From: Spirochaetaceae bacterium
Lineage (GTDB): Bacteria > Spirochaetota > Leptospiria > Leptospirales > Leptonemataceae
Assembly: GCA_002729885.1 (NCBI GenBank)
Contig: PBUB01000035.1
Span: 84,057-148,056 of the forward strand
Direction: 5' to 3'
Length of the DNA: 64,000 nt
Part shown: in pieces, positions 28,381 to 37,740 of the stretch
Layout: each line of letters begins with the position of its first letter
Position numbering within the stretch: the first letter of the stretch is position 1
Notes under the pieces: model-generated
Database searches by the model: none
The model's input: the letters and a program-made list of their open reading frames with translations, nothing else
What the model was told of the DNA's origin: nothing
Made by a program: the position numbers and the translations under genes

Positions 28381-29277
28381 ATGGCCGATCGTAGCAATCG
28401 AATAGGCGTGGACCTGGGTGGCACCAAAACCGAGGTAGTGCTACTGGATGAAGCGAATCGCACACTTCTGCGAAGTCGAAAGCCTACCCCTGCAGACCAG
28501 GGATACGAAGCCATACTGGATGTAGTGGTGAGCCTTGTGGAAGAAGCGAAGGCCTCATCAACACAGCAAGCAACCGTAGGTATTGGAATTCCCGGAATCA
28601 TAGATTCAGAAACCAACCTGGTATTGAATGCCAACACAACCATTATGATCGGTCATCCGCTCCAGAGCGATCTGGAGCAGAGATTGAATCAGCCGGTGCG
28701 AATCGAAAACGATGCAAACTGCTTTGCCCTGGCAGAAGCCACCATGGGTGCAGGCCAGGGTTACGGCACCGTGTTTGGAGTCATTATGGGCACCGGATGT
28801 GGCGGAGGGATAGTAATCCAGGACCAGCTACATTCTGGAAGACATGGTATTGCCGGCGAATGGGGCCACGTAAGCATCGATCCTGATGGGCCGCAATGCT
28901 GGTGCGGAAACCCCGGATGCGTCGAGACCTTGATCTCTGGCGGTGGCCTGCAAAAGCGATATCTGTCCGAATTCCAGGAGTCAAAGACGGTTCCTGAAAT
29001 TGTAGAGGCCGCGCGAAATGGCCAGTCTAGAGAGAAGCAGTTCTTCGAACGATTTCTAGAGGATTATGGACGTGCTCTGGGCGGTCTGATTTCCATTCTG
29101 GATCCGGATGCGGTCATACTGGGCGGAGGCCTGTCGAATCTGGACGAACTATACACCCTGGGCAGAGATAGGGTTTTACAGTATACTTTTCATAAAAGGG
29201 CTACCACTCCGATTTTGAAAAACAAGCTTGGAGATTCGGCCGGAGTTTTCGGTGCTGCGAATCTCTGGAATGATTAA
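28381..29277 (+). CDS. ROK family sugar kinase (glucokinase/fructokinase type)
   Basis: A 298-residue cytoplasmic kinase. The N-terminal ATP-binding motif is IGVDLGGTKTEVV. The ROK zinc motif appears as CWCGNPGCVETLISG, which contributes to the active site. GIAGEWGHVSIDP carries the conserved Glu and His region. The expected role is phosphorylation of glucose or fructose released from glucan or trehalose. It sits in the same direction as glycogen phosphorylase with about 110 bases between them, where a hairpin lies. The exact sugar is inference. Confidence 0.9.
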   Translation: MADRSNRIGVDLGGTKTEVVLLDEANRTLLRSRKPTPADQGYEAILDVVVSLVEEAKASSTQQATVGIGIPGIIDSETNLVLNANTTIMIGHPLQSDLEQRLNQPVRIENDANCFALAEATMGAGQGYGTVFGVIMGTGCGGGIVIQDQLHSGRHGIAGEWGHVSIDPDGPQCWCGNPGCVETLISGGGLQKRYLSEFQESKTVPEIVEAARNGQSREKQFFERFLEDYGRALGGLISILDPDAVILGGGLSNLDELYTLGRDRVLQYTFHKRATTPILKNKLGDSAGVFGAANLWND

Positions 29278-29303
29278 AGATAGTTGCCCGCGGTAGAAAC
29301 ACT

Positions 29304-31244
29304 ATGGATACGATCGCACTCCTGAAAGGTCATCCAGAACTTGTCCAGGAAGAATCGCTGGAGCTTAAAGAGACTCACATTTCCAGGGTTCTGGTAGGAA
29401 AGCAAAGGGTATTCAAGTTCAAGAAGGCTGTTCGCCTTGACTTCATTGATCAATCAGATCTGTCCTCCAGGATTCGCCTCTGTCTCAGGGAATACTCGCT
29501 CAATGCTCGCCTCTCTCCGGAAGTATACCTGGACGTAATTCTATTCTTTGAAAGTCAGGAAAGTTTCAGAGAGAAGCCCGCCCATTCCAGACACTCAAAT
29601 AGTGCGAATAACCATCCCGGAGGCGAAGAGGCCCCCCATGCATTCGATGAATCTACTCCAGAGTCGCAGGATTCAGACCCGGGTCGGCAGGAATCCGAAC
29701 GCAAAGAGATTTCACGATTACAGAGCATATCCTGGAACAGTATCTGTCCGAATCCAGACTTGCGATTGAATCATGATTCTCGGGATGAAGCGGCGGAAAG
29801 CTCAATTGAAATCAAAGATGGACTCCTGGTGACTTCTGATAAGGACTTACAGGTCCATGTAGAAGAGGCTCTGAATGAATGTAAGAAGCGCTTTGGTCCG
29901 CCTCTGGATGTATGCGTTGTAATGCAGCATCTGCCGGATGCGGATCGCCTGGAGGAAAGGCTGGACTCCTTGAATACAGCGGATATGCGAAACCTAGCAT
30001 CCAGACTGGCCTATTTTCATCGATCCCTGCCCTTTCAGCCACCATCCGGCGGTTTTGCTGAGAGGTTAAACAATGTACTCAAGACTCTGTCCAACCTGCA
30101 ACAGGTGCCTTTCGCAACAGAGCTTCGAGAACTGATTCGTAAAAACAGGCCCTCTCTGAAAAAGAGAAATCACAGAGAAGTAGACGGCCATGGTGATCTT
30201 CGACCGGACCATATCTATTTACGGGAAGAAGCCGTATCAATTATAGATTGTGTTGAGTTCAGTCCCGAAATCCGTCAGGTGGATCCATTTGAAGATTTGG
30301 CCTTTACTACTATGGGGCTCCGTCTGGAAGGCCAGGAATCTCTGGCCCGTAACCTGGCTCTGGAGTATCTACATCTTTATCCGGATGTGGCCGGTTATTT
30401 GCTTCTGGATCTCTATGAGATATACCGAGCCTGCGTTCGACTGATGGTGGATTCTCTTCAACTCAGCAATCTGGACTCCGGTTCCTCAGATTACTCTGCG
30501 AGAAAGGAAAGATTGGAGCGACGATCCCGGCAGTACATGAATCTCGTCCAGGATTTAATGAAAGGCAAAAAGACGAGCTTTGGTTCGACAGGGCCGTGGC
30601 CGGAGCCTTTGATTATTGTTCTAATGGGCTTACCGGCCACAGGTAAATCGCTTATTGCGAGACTACTGCGCGAAGATGGTATACCTGTGCTTTCCAGCGA
30701 CATCATAAGAAAGCGGCGTCAATCAGATCTGGAAAAGCGAAAACCTTCGGCCTTTGGCGAGGGAATCTACAGCGCGCACAAGAAAAGAAGGAACTATCAG
30801 CATCTTCTGGCTCTGGGCCAGAAGCTAATGCGGGCAGAATCCAGGATCTCTCTGGATGCCAGTTTTTCCAGAAAAGAGTATCGAAATCTGTTACTGGAAC
30901 ATTGTCAGAAAACTGGCTTCGCGGGCTCTATATTGTTTCTGGAAACTCAATGTAGCGAAGATGTGATTCGAAGAAGGCTTAATCGCAGAAAGGAAAAAGG
31001 GGGCACTTCAGATCTTACAGAATTTTCTACCTGGAAAGAAATCGAAAAACGATTCGAAAAGCTGGATTTAAACCACGGAAACAATACGAGAAAGGCCGGA
31101 CAGAGTTCAGAAAGTCAGATGCAGGACTACAGCTTTCGCTGCTTCCATGCCGTTCTGGACACATCAGGCGAAAAAAGGGAGGGCTCCGTGCTCCCGGAAG
31201 TACGCGCTCTCTTGCCCGATCTATTCGTCCGAGACGACCAGTAG
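29304..31244 (+). CDS. Aminoglycoside-phosphotransferase-like domain fused to P-loop kinase
   Basis: A 646-residue cytoplasmic protein. The N-terminal two-thirds is an APH-type kinase-like domain (starting with RVLVGKQRVFKFKKAVRLDF) containing GHGDLRPDHIYL and IIDCVEFSPEIRQVDPFEDLAF. The C-terminal part is an AAA/NMP-kinase-like P-loop domain with VLMGLPATGKSLIARLL. This two-domain architecture is widespread in bacteria and its substrate is not established. A Ser/Glu/Asn-rich insertion of about 110 residues (about 85-195) interrupts the APH domain between PEVYLDVI and the segment VCVVMQHLPD. It follows the ROK kinase on the same strand after 26 bases, so it may act on a sugar or metabolite of that pathway. 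Confidence 0.8.
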   Translation: MDTIALLKGHPELVQEESLELKETHISRVLVGKQRVFKFKKAVRLDFIDQSDLSSRIRLCLREYSLNARLSPEVYLDVILFFESQESFREKPAHSRHSNSANNHPGGEEAPHAFDESTPESQDSDPGRQESERKEISRLQSISWNSICPNPDLRLNHDSRDEAAESSIEIKDGLLVTSDKDLQVHVEEALNECKKRFGPPLDVCVVMQHLPDADRLEERLDSLNTADMRNLASRLAYFHRSLPFQPPSGGFAERLNNVLKTLSNLQQVPFATELRELIRKNRPSLKKRNHREVDGHGDLRPDHIYLREEAVSIIDCVEFSPEIRQVDPFEDLAFTTMGLRLEGQESLARNLALEYLHLYPDVAGYLLLDLYEIYRACVRLMVDSLQLSNLDSGSSDYSARKERLERRSRQYMNLVQDLMKGKKTSFGSTGPWPEPLIIVLMGLPATGKSLIARLLREDGIPVLSSDIIRKRRQSDLEKRKPSAFGEGIYSAHKKRRNYQHLLALGQKLMRAESRISLDASFSRKEYRNLLLEHCQKTGFAGSILFLETQCSEDVIRRRLNRRKEKGGTSDLTEFSTWKEIEKRFEKLDLNHGNNTRKAGQSSESQMQDYSFRCFHAVLDTSGEKREGSVLPEVRALLPDLFVRDDQ

Positions 31245-31442
31245 ATGTTTCCTTTAACCTCCTTCAACTTACCAGGGCTTTCTCCAACTTTCCCCTCTGC
31301 CGCGCATGGGCGGTCGAAGGCCTAGAAATAGCGGATCGATGGCTGGAAACCAGGAATGGAAACTATTTTACCGGAGTTGACCGGAGGAAGCGAAAGTCAA
31401 ATTCAATGACAGGGCCGGATACCGACCCTGCCTTAGAAATTA

Positions 31443-32237
31443 TCAGGGCATTTGCTTGCGAGCTTCCGGAATAAACTTTCGCAGATTCTCGATACGAGTA
31501 CCGTGAGAGGGATGGGTTGATGCAAATTCAGGCTGACTTCCACCGCCCTGCTCTGCCATTCGCTGCCAGAAAGCCACCGATGCTTCCGGATCGTACCCGG
31601 CTCGAGCCATATAGAGCAAACCAATCCTGTCTGCTTCGGTTTCATGGTCACGACTGAAAGGCAGAAGCACTCCGTATTGAGCCCCTGCACCCAGAAGACC
31701 CAGTACCTTTTCGCGAGCCTGTGGATCCATCTCAGCCATGGAAGCGTTGGCACCCTGCATTACCGTATTATAAATGTCATTGCTGAAGAGTCTCTGAGCC
31801 CCATGTCGCATGGTCGCATGAGCCATTTCATGACCTATAACGGTGGCCAGACCATCTTCATTCTGGGCTACCGGAAGGATTCCAGTAAATACTACGATCT
31901 TCCCGCCGGGAAGGCAGAACGCATTAACCTGATCATTTCGAACAACGTTGACTTCCCACTCGAAATCATCGCCTCCATCGCCGGTAGTCGGAATGAGTCT
32001 TTGCACCACTCGACGAACCATGTCCACTTCCGGACCACTGGTAATGACATCGCTTTCTGACAGAACCTGCCGATAGCTCTGCATACCCAGAGCTTCTTCC
32101 TGGTCTTCGGACAACCCAATCTTAACTTCCTCTCCGGTTTCTGGATTCGTCCACGTATCTGCGGAAAAATATTTAAAGGCGGCCAGCCCCAGAAATAGCA
32201 ACAGAGGAAGTATTGCGAACTTCTTCTTTCCTTTCAT
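31443..32237 (-). CDS. M48 family zinc metalloprotease
   Basis: A 264-residue protein with one N-terminal hydrophobic segment (residues 8-24) and a periplasmic-type M48 domain. The zinc motif HEMAH is in VIGHEMAHATMRHGAQRLF, and the third ligand Glu is in HETEADRIGLLYM. THPSHGTRIENL is the conserved C-terminal motif. The family (BepA/LoiP/YcaL-like) degrades misassembled outer-membrane proteins. The gene faces the channel gene, with the short intergenic region carrying both promoters. Downstream (31245-31442) is a convergent gap in which I see nothing. Confidence 0.9.
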   Translation of the reverse strand: MKGKKKFAILPLLLFLGLAAFKYFSADTWTNPETGEEVKIGLSEDQEEALGMQSYRQVLSESDVITSGPEVDMVRRVVQRLIPTTGDGGDDFEWEVNVVRNDQVNAFCLPGGKIVVFTGILPVAQNEDGLATVIGHEMAHATMRHGAQRLFSNDIYNTVMQGANASMAEMDPQAREKVLGLLGAGAQYGVLLPFSRDHETEADRIGLLYMARAGYDPEASVAFWQRMAEQGGGSQPEFASTHPSHGTRIENLRKFIPEARKQMP

Positions 32238-32347
32238 TGTAGATCCTCCCTGAAATGCTGCACCGGGGAACAGTCTACCGGTATCAGATACAGTGGGCGT
32301 AATTTGAAAAAGAGTTGCATTTCAGGCAAGCGATTATAGGAACCTGC

Positions 32348-33268
32348 ATGGTTCAAATATCGAGGAAAATCAGCGAATCCAGTCTGTTTCAAAATTTCAT
32401 TACCGCAGTTATCCTGTTAACTGCGGTGCTGGTGGGCATAGAAACCTACCCTTCCATGATTCAGAAGTATGGCCCCATTCTTCATGCAATGGACAAAATC
32501 ATCCTGGCCATCTTTGTTCTGGAAATAGTAATCAAACTTATTGCGCGCTTTCCCAGACCTCAGCTATTCTTTACTGACTCCTGGAACATCTTTGACTTCG
32601 CCATTGTTGCTGCAGCCTTCCTGCCCATTCATGCAGAATATGTTACGGTGCTACGATTGCTGCGATTGCTGCGAGTTCTGCGACTGGTAAGAGCACTGCC
32701 TCAGTTAAGGATCCTGGTAACAGCGCTTCTGAAGAGTATTCCTTCCATGTTCTATGTCGGAATCTTTCTGTTTCTACTTTTCTATATCTACGCTGTGGCC
32801 GCGGTATTTCTGTTCTCCGCGAATGATCCAATACATTTTCGCGACCTGCCTCAGGCATTGATTTCTCTGTTTCGTGCTGTTACCCTGGAGGACTGGACTG
32901 ACTTGATGTACATTCAAACCTACGGATGCGATGGTTACGGCTACGATGGCAAGGAAGCCATGTGCACGGCGCCCCAGGCATTTCCTGTGCTCAGTCCGCT
33001 ATTCTTCATCAGTTTTGTAATGATGGGTACCATGATTGTATTGAACCTTTTCATCGGTGTTATCATGAATGGTATGGATGAAGCCAAAGAAGAGATGGAA
33101 GCAGAAGGCATTGCCAGCGACGATACACCTACACCTCAGGATGAATGGAAGAAGCTGGAAAAAGAAATGAAGGACCTGGAACACCGCATTGGTTCCATTC
33201 GCAAAGCCATGGCCATCCAGAATGCCAGAGAGGAACAGGAACGACTGCTCAAGCGAAGCAATTCCTGA
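32348..33268 (+). CDS. Bacterial voltage-gated cation channel with acidic selectivity filter
   Basis: A 306-residue single-domain six-helix channel of the NaChBac/NavAb family, acting as a tetramer. S4 carries regularly spaced arginines (VLRLLRLLRVLRLVRALPQL). The selectivity filter is TLEDWTD at residues 179-185; NavAb has TLESWSM at the equivalent place. Acidic substitutions at these positions turn NavAb into a calcium channel, so this channel may be Ca-selective. Two cysteines flank a glycine-rich insertion after the filter (YGCDGYGYDGKEAMC) and could form an extracellular disulfide. A C-terminal coiled coil (about 255-300) fits a tetramer. The ATG at 32348 follows TAGGAACC; a TTG at 32315 also opens the frame. 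A terminator hairpin follows. Confidence 0.9.
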   Translation: MVQISRKISESSLFQNFITAVILLTAVLVGIETYPSMIQKYGPILHAMDKIILAIFVLEIVIKLIARFPRPQLFFTDSWNIFDFAIVAAAFLPIHAEYVTVLRLLRLLRVLRLVRALPQLRILVTALLKSIPSMFYVGIFLFLLFYIYAVAAVFLFSANDPIHFRDLPQALISLFRAVTLEDWTDLMYIQTYGCDGYGYDGKEAMCTAPQAFPVLSPLFFISFVMMGTMIVLNLFIGVIMNGMDEAKEEMEAEGIASDDTPTPQDEWKKLEKEMKDLEHRIGSIRKAMAIQNAREEQERLLKRSNS

Positions 33269-33303
33269 TTTCGGGCCCATCCCTTTCTCGAACGTACAAT
33301 AAA

Positions 33304-33329
33304 AAAGCCGGCTCCTATGGGCCGGCTTT
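33304..33329. terminator. Bidirectional Rho-independent terminator
   Basis: AAAGCCGGC (33304-33312) pairs with GCCGGCTTT (33321-33329) around an eight-base loop. A-tracts and T-tracts flank both sides. It lies between the convergent channel and thiolase genes, so it can stop both. Confidence 0.85.
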
Positions 33330-33415
33330 TTACGTCAGATAGAAGCAGTGCGATCTCTATAGAGAGTCCATACCACTCACTGCTCTGTATCTTTCTCTAA
33401 ACTACTCTTCGACTA

Positions 33416-34735
33416 TCAAGCTCGCTCGATCATCAGCGCTCCGGCAATACCGCCGTGCGCACAGGCAGTGCAGAGTACTCGATTTACAGAGTCATCGTTT
33501 TTCATGTCCATCACTGCATTTGCAATGAGGCGAATACCGGTGGCTCCAAAAGGATGCCCGATAGCGATGGAACCGCCGTATCGGTTTATTTTCTTTTCAT
33601 CGAATTTCTTTTCCCAGTCATAACCGGTTCGATTCTTGATTTCTTCCAGAGCTCCAACCGCTGTTGCGGAAAAAGCTTCATGGATCTCTACGATGTCGAT
33701 GTCGTCCATTTTCAGGCCCATTTCATCGATCAAAGCCAGAGATGCTTCTGCCTGTCCCAGTCCCATTACGTTGGGATGAACGCCGCGCATATTCCAGCCG
33801 GTCAGATACGCTGCTACTTCGAGGCCCAGTTCTTTCGCTTTCTCTTCAGTTGTAAGGATAACGCCTGCGGCTCCATCGGATCGAGGGGATGCATTGAAAA
33901 TAGTTACTGTAGGACCAATCGAGTTCTTGAGATCACCTTTGTATTTCTCTTTGAACTGGTCGAACTTCATTCCCGGGTTGTCGAACAGCAACATGGCTCG
34001 TTCCATACGAGTGGGATTCTCTACCAGACCTTTTCGCAGCATTACTGCTTCGTCCACTTTTAGAGGCTCTCCTTCCTCGTCGTTTACCGCGATGATGTAA
34101 GGTTCATACATTCCAGCTTCAGCTGCTTCCAGGGATCTTTTGAAGCTTTCATAGGCTACTTTATCCTGAGTTTCTCTCTTCAGGCTGTAGTTCTGAGCAA
34201 CAATCTCTGCAGTTACCTGCATTCCGTAGGAAGTTTCTCCATCCCCCAGTCCATCTTCCAGGGTATCGCGAATCTCTACGCCTTCTGGTAGATCATCCGG
34301 AAGAGCTTTCTTCAGTTTATCTACTGTACCGGTTTTCTTGTGCAGTCGAGCATTTCGCACGACAAATGGCATGGAAGTCTGTGACTCTTCACCCAGTGCC
34401 AGAAATACCTCTCCTTCACCCAGGAGGATTCTTCGTCCGGCTTCTGCCACAGCTTCCATAGCGGAAACACAGTTCTGATTCACAGTAATGGCAGGAATTT
34501 CGTCGCGAAGCTCCAGTAGATTGGAGATTACTCGTGCCGAGTTGGGAGCAAACGGGAAGCCCTCTCCCACAACTACGCCATCGATCTTATTCTTATCGAT
34601 GCCGCTCTTTTCCAGGATGTCCTTTGCCACGATCTGGCCCAGATGATGGGCAGAAAAACGGCCCAGGGCTTTTCCGATTTGTGCAAAAGGAGTCCTTCTA
34701 GGATAACAAATTGCAAGACGCTGGTTCAATTTCAT
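33416..34735 (-). CDS. Acetyl-CoA acyltransferase (thiolase)
   Basis: A 439-residue thiolase for the last step of beta-oxidation, cleaving 3-ketoacyl-CoA with CoA. The acyl-accepting Cys89 is in ITVNQNCVSAMEAV. The catalytic histidine is in AIGHPFGATGIRL and the second cysteine in LCTACAHGGIAGA. I chose the ATG at 34735 (MKLNQRLAIC) over the in-frame start at 34774, since homologs begin at this point. It is a single-gene unit; the hydratase/dehydrogenase partner is not in the window. The long-chain ligase and acyl-CoA dehydrogenase encoded elsewhere in this window supply the upstream steps. Confidence 0.92.
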   Translation of the reverse strand: MKLNQRLAICYPRRTPFAQIGKALGRFSAHHLGQIVAKDILEKSGIDKNKIDGVVVGEGFPFAPNSARVISNLLELRDEIPAITVNQNCVSAMEAVAEAGRRILLGEGEVFLALGEESQTSMPFVVRNARLHKKTGTVDKLKKALPDDLPEGVEIRDTLEDGLGDGETSYGMQVTAEIVAQNYSLKRETQDKVAYESFKRSLEAAEAGMYEPYIIAVNDEEGEPLKVDEAVMLRKGLVENPTRMERAMLLFDNPGMKFDQFKEKYKGDLKNSIGPTVTIFNASPRSDGAAGVILTTEEKAKELGLEVAAYLTGWNMRGVHPNVMGLGQAEASLALIDEMGLKMDDIDIVEIHEAFSATAVGALEEIKNRTGYDWEKKFDEKKINRYGGSIAIGHPFGATGIRLIANAVMDMKNDDSVNRVLCTACAHGGIAGALMIERA

Positions 34736-34909
34736 AGTGATAAGACAGAAATCGCAGTCCGCATCGCGGGTCAATGAAATCTGTCACAAATCAGCCGTTG
34801 TATTATCTAGCAGGCGCATCAAAGAGAGACATAAGCCAGCTTTTTTCCATTTCATGGTGATGGGGTCTTCCTTGTAAGAGAGTTTTGCTGGACTCCGAGC
34901 GAAATCAGC

Positions 34910-34945
34910 CCGGGAACAGAGCTGTATCATTAGCCTGTTTCCCGG
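34910..34945 (-). terminator. Terminator-like hairpin after the MBL-fold gene
   Basis: CCGGGAACAG (34910-34919) pairs with CTGTTTCCCGG (34935-34945) with one bulged T and a 15-base loop. It lies 24 bases past the stop of the MBL-fold gene on the minus strand. No strong T-run follows, so it may be a Rho-assisted or processing structure. The rest of the gap to 34735 shows no gene. Confidence 0.45.
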
Positions 34946-34968
34946 ACAAAATGCCAGGATCAAACTTG

Positions 34969-35910
34969 CTATGGACTTTGAAACGTTGTTCCTACTCCCA
35001 GCTTTTCGATGATTCGCTGCAGATTCTCACCATCATGGGCGACTACAACCTGCACCTCTGGATTGCTGGTCTGTAGATCCAGAAGGGCCCGCAACTGGTT
35101 GGCGACCTGATCCCGGTTCTCCTGTAAGAAGATCCAGGAGACCAGGGCAGGACGTCCAGTCTGTTCATCGATGTTCTTCTGACTCCAGGCAATATCACCT
35201 ACGAAAAGAAATTCCTGACCGGACTGAAGTCGAACGTAGATTAGCTGGCTACCCACGCTATGTCCGGGAGCTTTTTGAAGCACCACTCCAGGAGCGATCC
35301 TGTGCAGGGATTCGTATTGCAGAGGCTTGAGCTTTTCCAGGTTACCATCCGGAAACCTGGCCGCAGCGATGGTCGGTCCTTCGATTTGCTCTTTAGACAA
35401 GAATACATTTTCGAAGATGCTTTCGAAATAAGGGGACTGGGCGATTCCGCCCACATGATCCACATGCTCATGGGTGGCTACTATCCAGCGAGCTCGCTTC
35501 ATCGCAGCCTGCATTTGATTGAAATGATCGGAATAGAATGGCTCCCCCTCATAGAATTCATTGTGCAATGACTCATCCTGGGCAGTGTCCAGAATCAGTT
35601 CTGTACCATCTTCGTAGAGAAGCTGGTAGGACACAAAAACCAGCCTGGTTTTAGAAAACAAACTGTGGCCGGCTACAATAGCCCCGGAAGGAAAACTTCC
35701 CTCTCCAATGATGAGACTGTTTAAAGCCTCTGGTCCAGGTTCTACCTGAGTTTCTGGATCTGTAAGAGCTCGCATGCCTGCCAGATCAATCTCATAGTTG
35801 CTTTCTTCAACAGAGGGACTTTGCAGAAATAGGATAAAGTATCCCATAATCAGGATCAATGCTACTGCTGCCAGACTCCACTTTAATACCTTTGACATTT
35901 CTGTATCCAA
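34969..35910 (-). CDS. Membrane-anchored MBL-fold metallohydrolase
   Basis: A 313-residue protein. A single N-terminal helix (about 12-28) anchors a metallo-beta-lactamase fold. The zinc motif is ATHEHVDHVGG, with a further His in APGHSVGSQLIYV, an Asp in FVGDIAWS and a late His in VVAHDGENL. The usual HxHxDH appears as HEHVDH, so the metal site is complete. This family includes lactonases, lipases and other hydrolases; the substrate is unknown. It is most likely periplasmic-facing. A second in-frame ATG at 35898 is possible. Confidence 0.85.
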   Translation of the reverse strand: MDTEMSKVLKWSLAAVALILIMGYFILFLQSPSVEESNYEIDLAGMRALTDPETQVEPGPEALNSLIIGEGSFPSGAIVAGHSLFSKTRLVFVSYQLLYEDGTELILDTAQDESLHNEFYEGEPFYSDHFNQMQAAMKRARWIVATHEHVDHVGGIAQSPYFESIFENVFLSKEQIEGPTIAAARFPDGNLEKLKPLQYESLHRIAPGVVLQKAPGHSVGSQLIYVRLQSGQEFLFVGDIAWSQKNIDEQTGRPALVSWIFLQENRDQVANQLRALLDLQTSNPEVQVVVAHDGENLQRIIEKLGVGTTFQSP

Positions 35911-35987
35911 CGCCGAGGTGCAAAATTGTCAATTCAGTTCGAATCTTCTCTTGACATTCCCTGTGGAAAACTATTCTGAAAGCCCCC

Positions 35988-37712
35988 ATGAAATTAAGAA
36001 CCAGGATTATTCTATTAACCAGCGTAGTATTTCTCTTTGGCACCATTGGTCTCAGTAGCGCCTTCTATATCCAGTATTCATCGGTAATTGAGAATAGAAT
36101 CATTCGACAGTTGAGCCAGGCTGCAGAGATCGTAGCCTCCACCATCGACCATTCACGGGCCCAGGAACTATATGAAGAAGATGCTGTGGAAACGGAGTAT
36201 TACAAGCGAAACTTAAAGAGACTGTCCGAGATTCGAGAGACATTCGGTATGAAGTACGCCTATATAATGGATGTAAAGGGTTCGGAAGAATTTGTCTTTC
36301 TGTTTGATACTGCCAACTATACAGAGGACAGACATTACGATCCAGAAGCGGTGACCTTTCTTGATCCCTATGACGATGCACCGCAAACTCTGAAACGTGC
36401 AGTGTCCACCGGTAAGGTGCAAATTTCGGAGGAGCCCTATACCGACCAATGGGGCACCTACAGAAGTGCTTTCTACCCCATAAAGGATGCCAATGGCAAT
36501 GTAAACTATGCCATCGGTGTGGACCTGGACATCTCCGACCTTTTATCTCTGCAAAGGGATGCGCTGATCTTCACCGGCATCGCCATTCTTATCGCAATAG
36601 TCCTTGCGGTATTTCTGGGACTGGCCCTGAACCGGTGGTTTCTGACTCCGGTTACAACGCTGGTGGATGCTCTACACGGAGCAACGTCCAATCTGGATTT
36701 GACGGTGCGATATGACCTCCAGCGAAAGGATGAACTGGGAGATCTATCTGCAAGTTTAAATGATTTTTCTGAAAAGCTGGCTATCACTGTTTCTGGCATA
36801 GCGAAGCAGGCAAATGAACTTGCTTCCTCCAGCGAAGAGCTGTCCGCAACCAGTAGTCAGTTTTCAGAGAATGCACAGAGTCAGGCTGCCAGCGCAGAGC
36901 AGATCACAGCATCCATCGAACAGATCGGGGCATCTATGAAGCAGGTTACTGAAGGTGCGCGAATGCAATCCGATGGTGTTAATGACTTACAGAAAAAAGT
37001 GGAGGATCTCTACAAGAGCATTCAATCTTCCTCAGAACGACTGAAAGAGACCCGGACCATTTCCAGGGAGATTACCGTAAGCGCACAGGAAGGTTCCAGA
37101 AGACTGGGCGAGCTTCGAGAAAGCATGGGGCGATTATTGAAAAGCTCGGACGACATGACCATGATCATCGATATCATCAATGGAATATCAGAAAAGATCA
37201 ATCTACTCAGTCTGAATGCATCCATTGAAGCAGCCCGGGCCGGAGATGCCGGTAGAGGTTTTGCGGTAGTAGCCGGAGAAGTGGCCCGGCTGGCAGAAGA
37301 AACCGCCAGAAGTGTGGGAAACATAAGCGAATTGATCGATTCCAATACGAAAGAGATTACAGAAGGACAGAATAATCTAACTACCACCACGGAAACCTTC
37401 CATACAATCAATGACCATGTTTCCAGGATTACAAGCAGTCTCGAAAGCGTGGGCCATGATGTAGAGTCGCAAAGAGAATTTGGAGAGCTGGTGGATCAAA
37501 GCGCGCGAAATATAGATAGCCGGGCCCGGGAAATTACAACGTCCATCGCAGAGCAGGAGAGCGGAGTCAATGAAATCACTCAGTCCATCTCAAGCATCAG
37601 TAACATTGCAGAGCAGCATTCTGAAGGCGCTTCCGAGATATCTACCAATGCTGATTCGGTGGCCTCTATTTCAGAATCTTTGCGGCAGGATATTGAGAGA
37701 TTCAAATTCTAG
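35988..37712 (+). CDS. Methyl-accepting chemotaxis protein
   Basis: A 574-residue chemoreceptor. The first transmembrane helix spans about residues 6-27, followed by a periplasmic sensor domain of about 165 residues with a CACHE-like look, then a second helix (about 193-215), a HAMP domain, and a long coiled coil. The signalling hairpin tip has EKINLLSLNASIEAARAG followed by GRGFAVVAGEVARLAEETA, the highly conserved MCP core. It should relay a ligand signal to CheA/CheW. No other chemotaxis genes are adjacent, so it is an orphan receptor gene. The ligand is not evident. Confidence 0.93.
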   Translation: MKLRTRIILLTSVVFLFGTIGLSSAFYIQYSSVIENRIIRQLSQAAEIVASTIDHSRAQELYEEDAVETEYYKRNLKRLSEIRETFGMKYAYIMDVKGSEEFVFLFDTANYTEDRHYDPEAVTFLDPYDDAPQTLKRAVSTGKVQISEEPYTDQWGTYRSAFYPIKDANGNVNYAIGVDLDISDLLSLQRDALIFTGIAILIAIVLAVFLGLALNRWFLTPVTTLVDALHGATSNLDLTVRYDLQRKDELGDLSASLNDFSEKLAITVSGIAKQANELASSSEELSATSSQFSENAQSQAASAEQITASIEQIGASMKQVTEGARMQSDGVNDLQKKVEDLYKSIQSSSERLKETRTISREITVSAQEGSRRLGELRESMGRLLKSSDDMTMIIDIINGISEKINLLSLNASIEAARAGDAGRGFAVVAGEVARLAEETARSVGNISELIDSNTKEITEGQNNLTTTTETFHTINDHVSRITSSLESVGHDVESQREFGELVDQSARNIDSRAREITTSIAEQESGVNEITQSISSISNIAEQHSEGASEISTNADSVASISESLRQDIERFKF

Positions 37713-37740
37713 GTCAAGGTCTCCAGGGGCCGGCGCGGGC

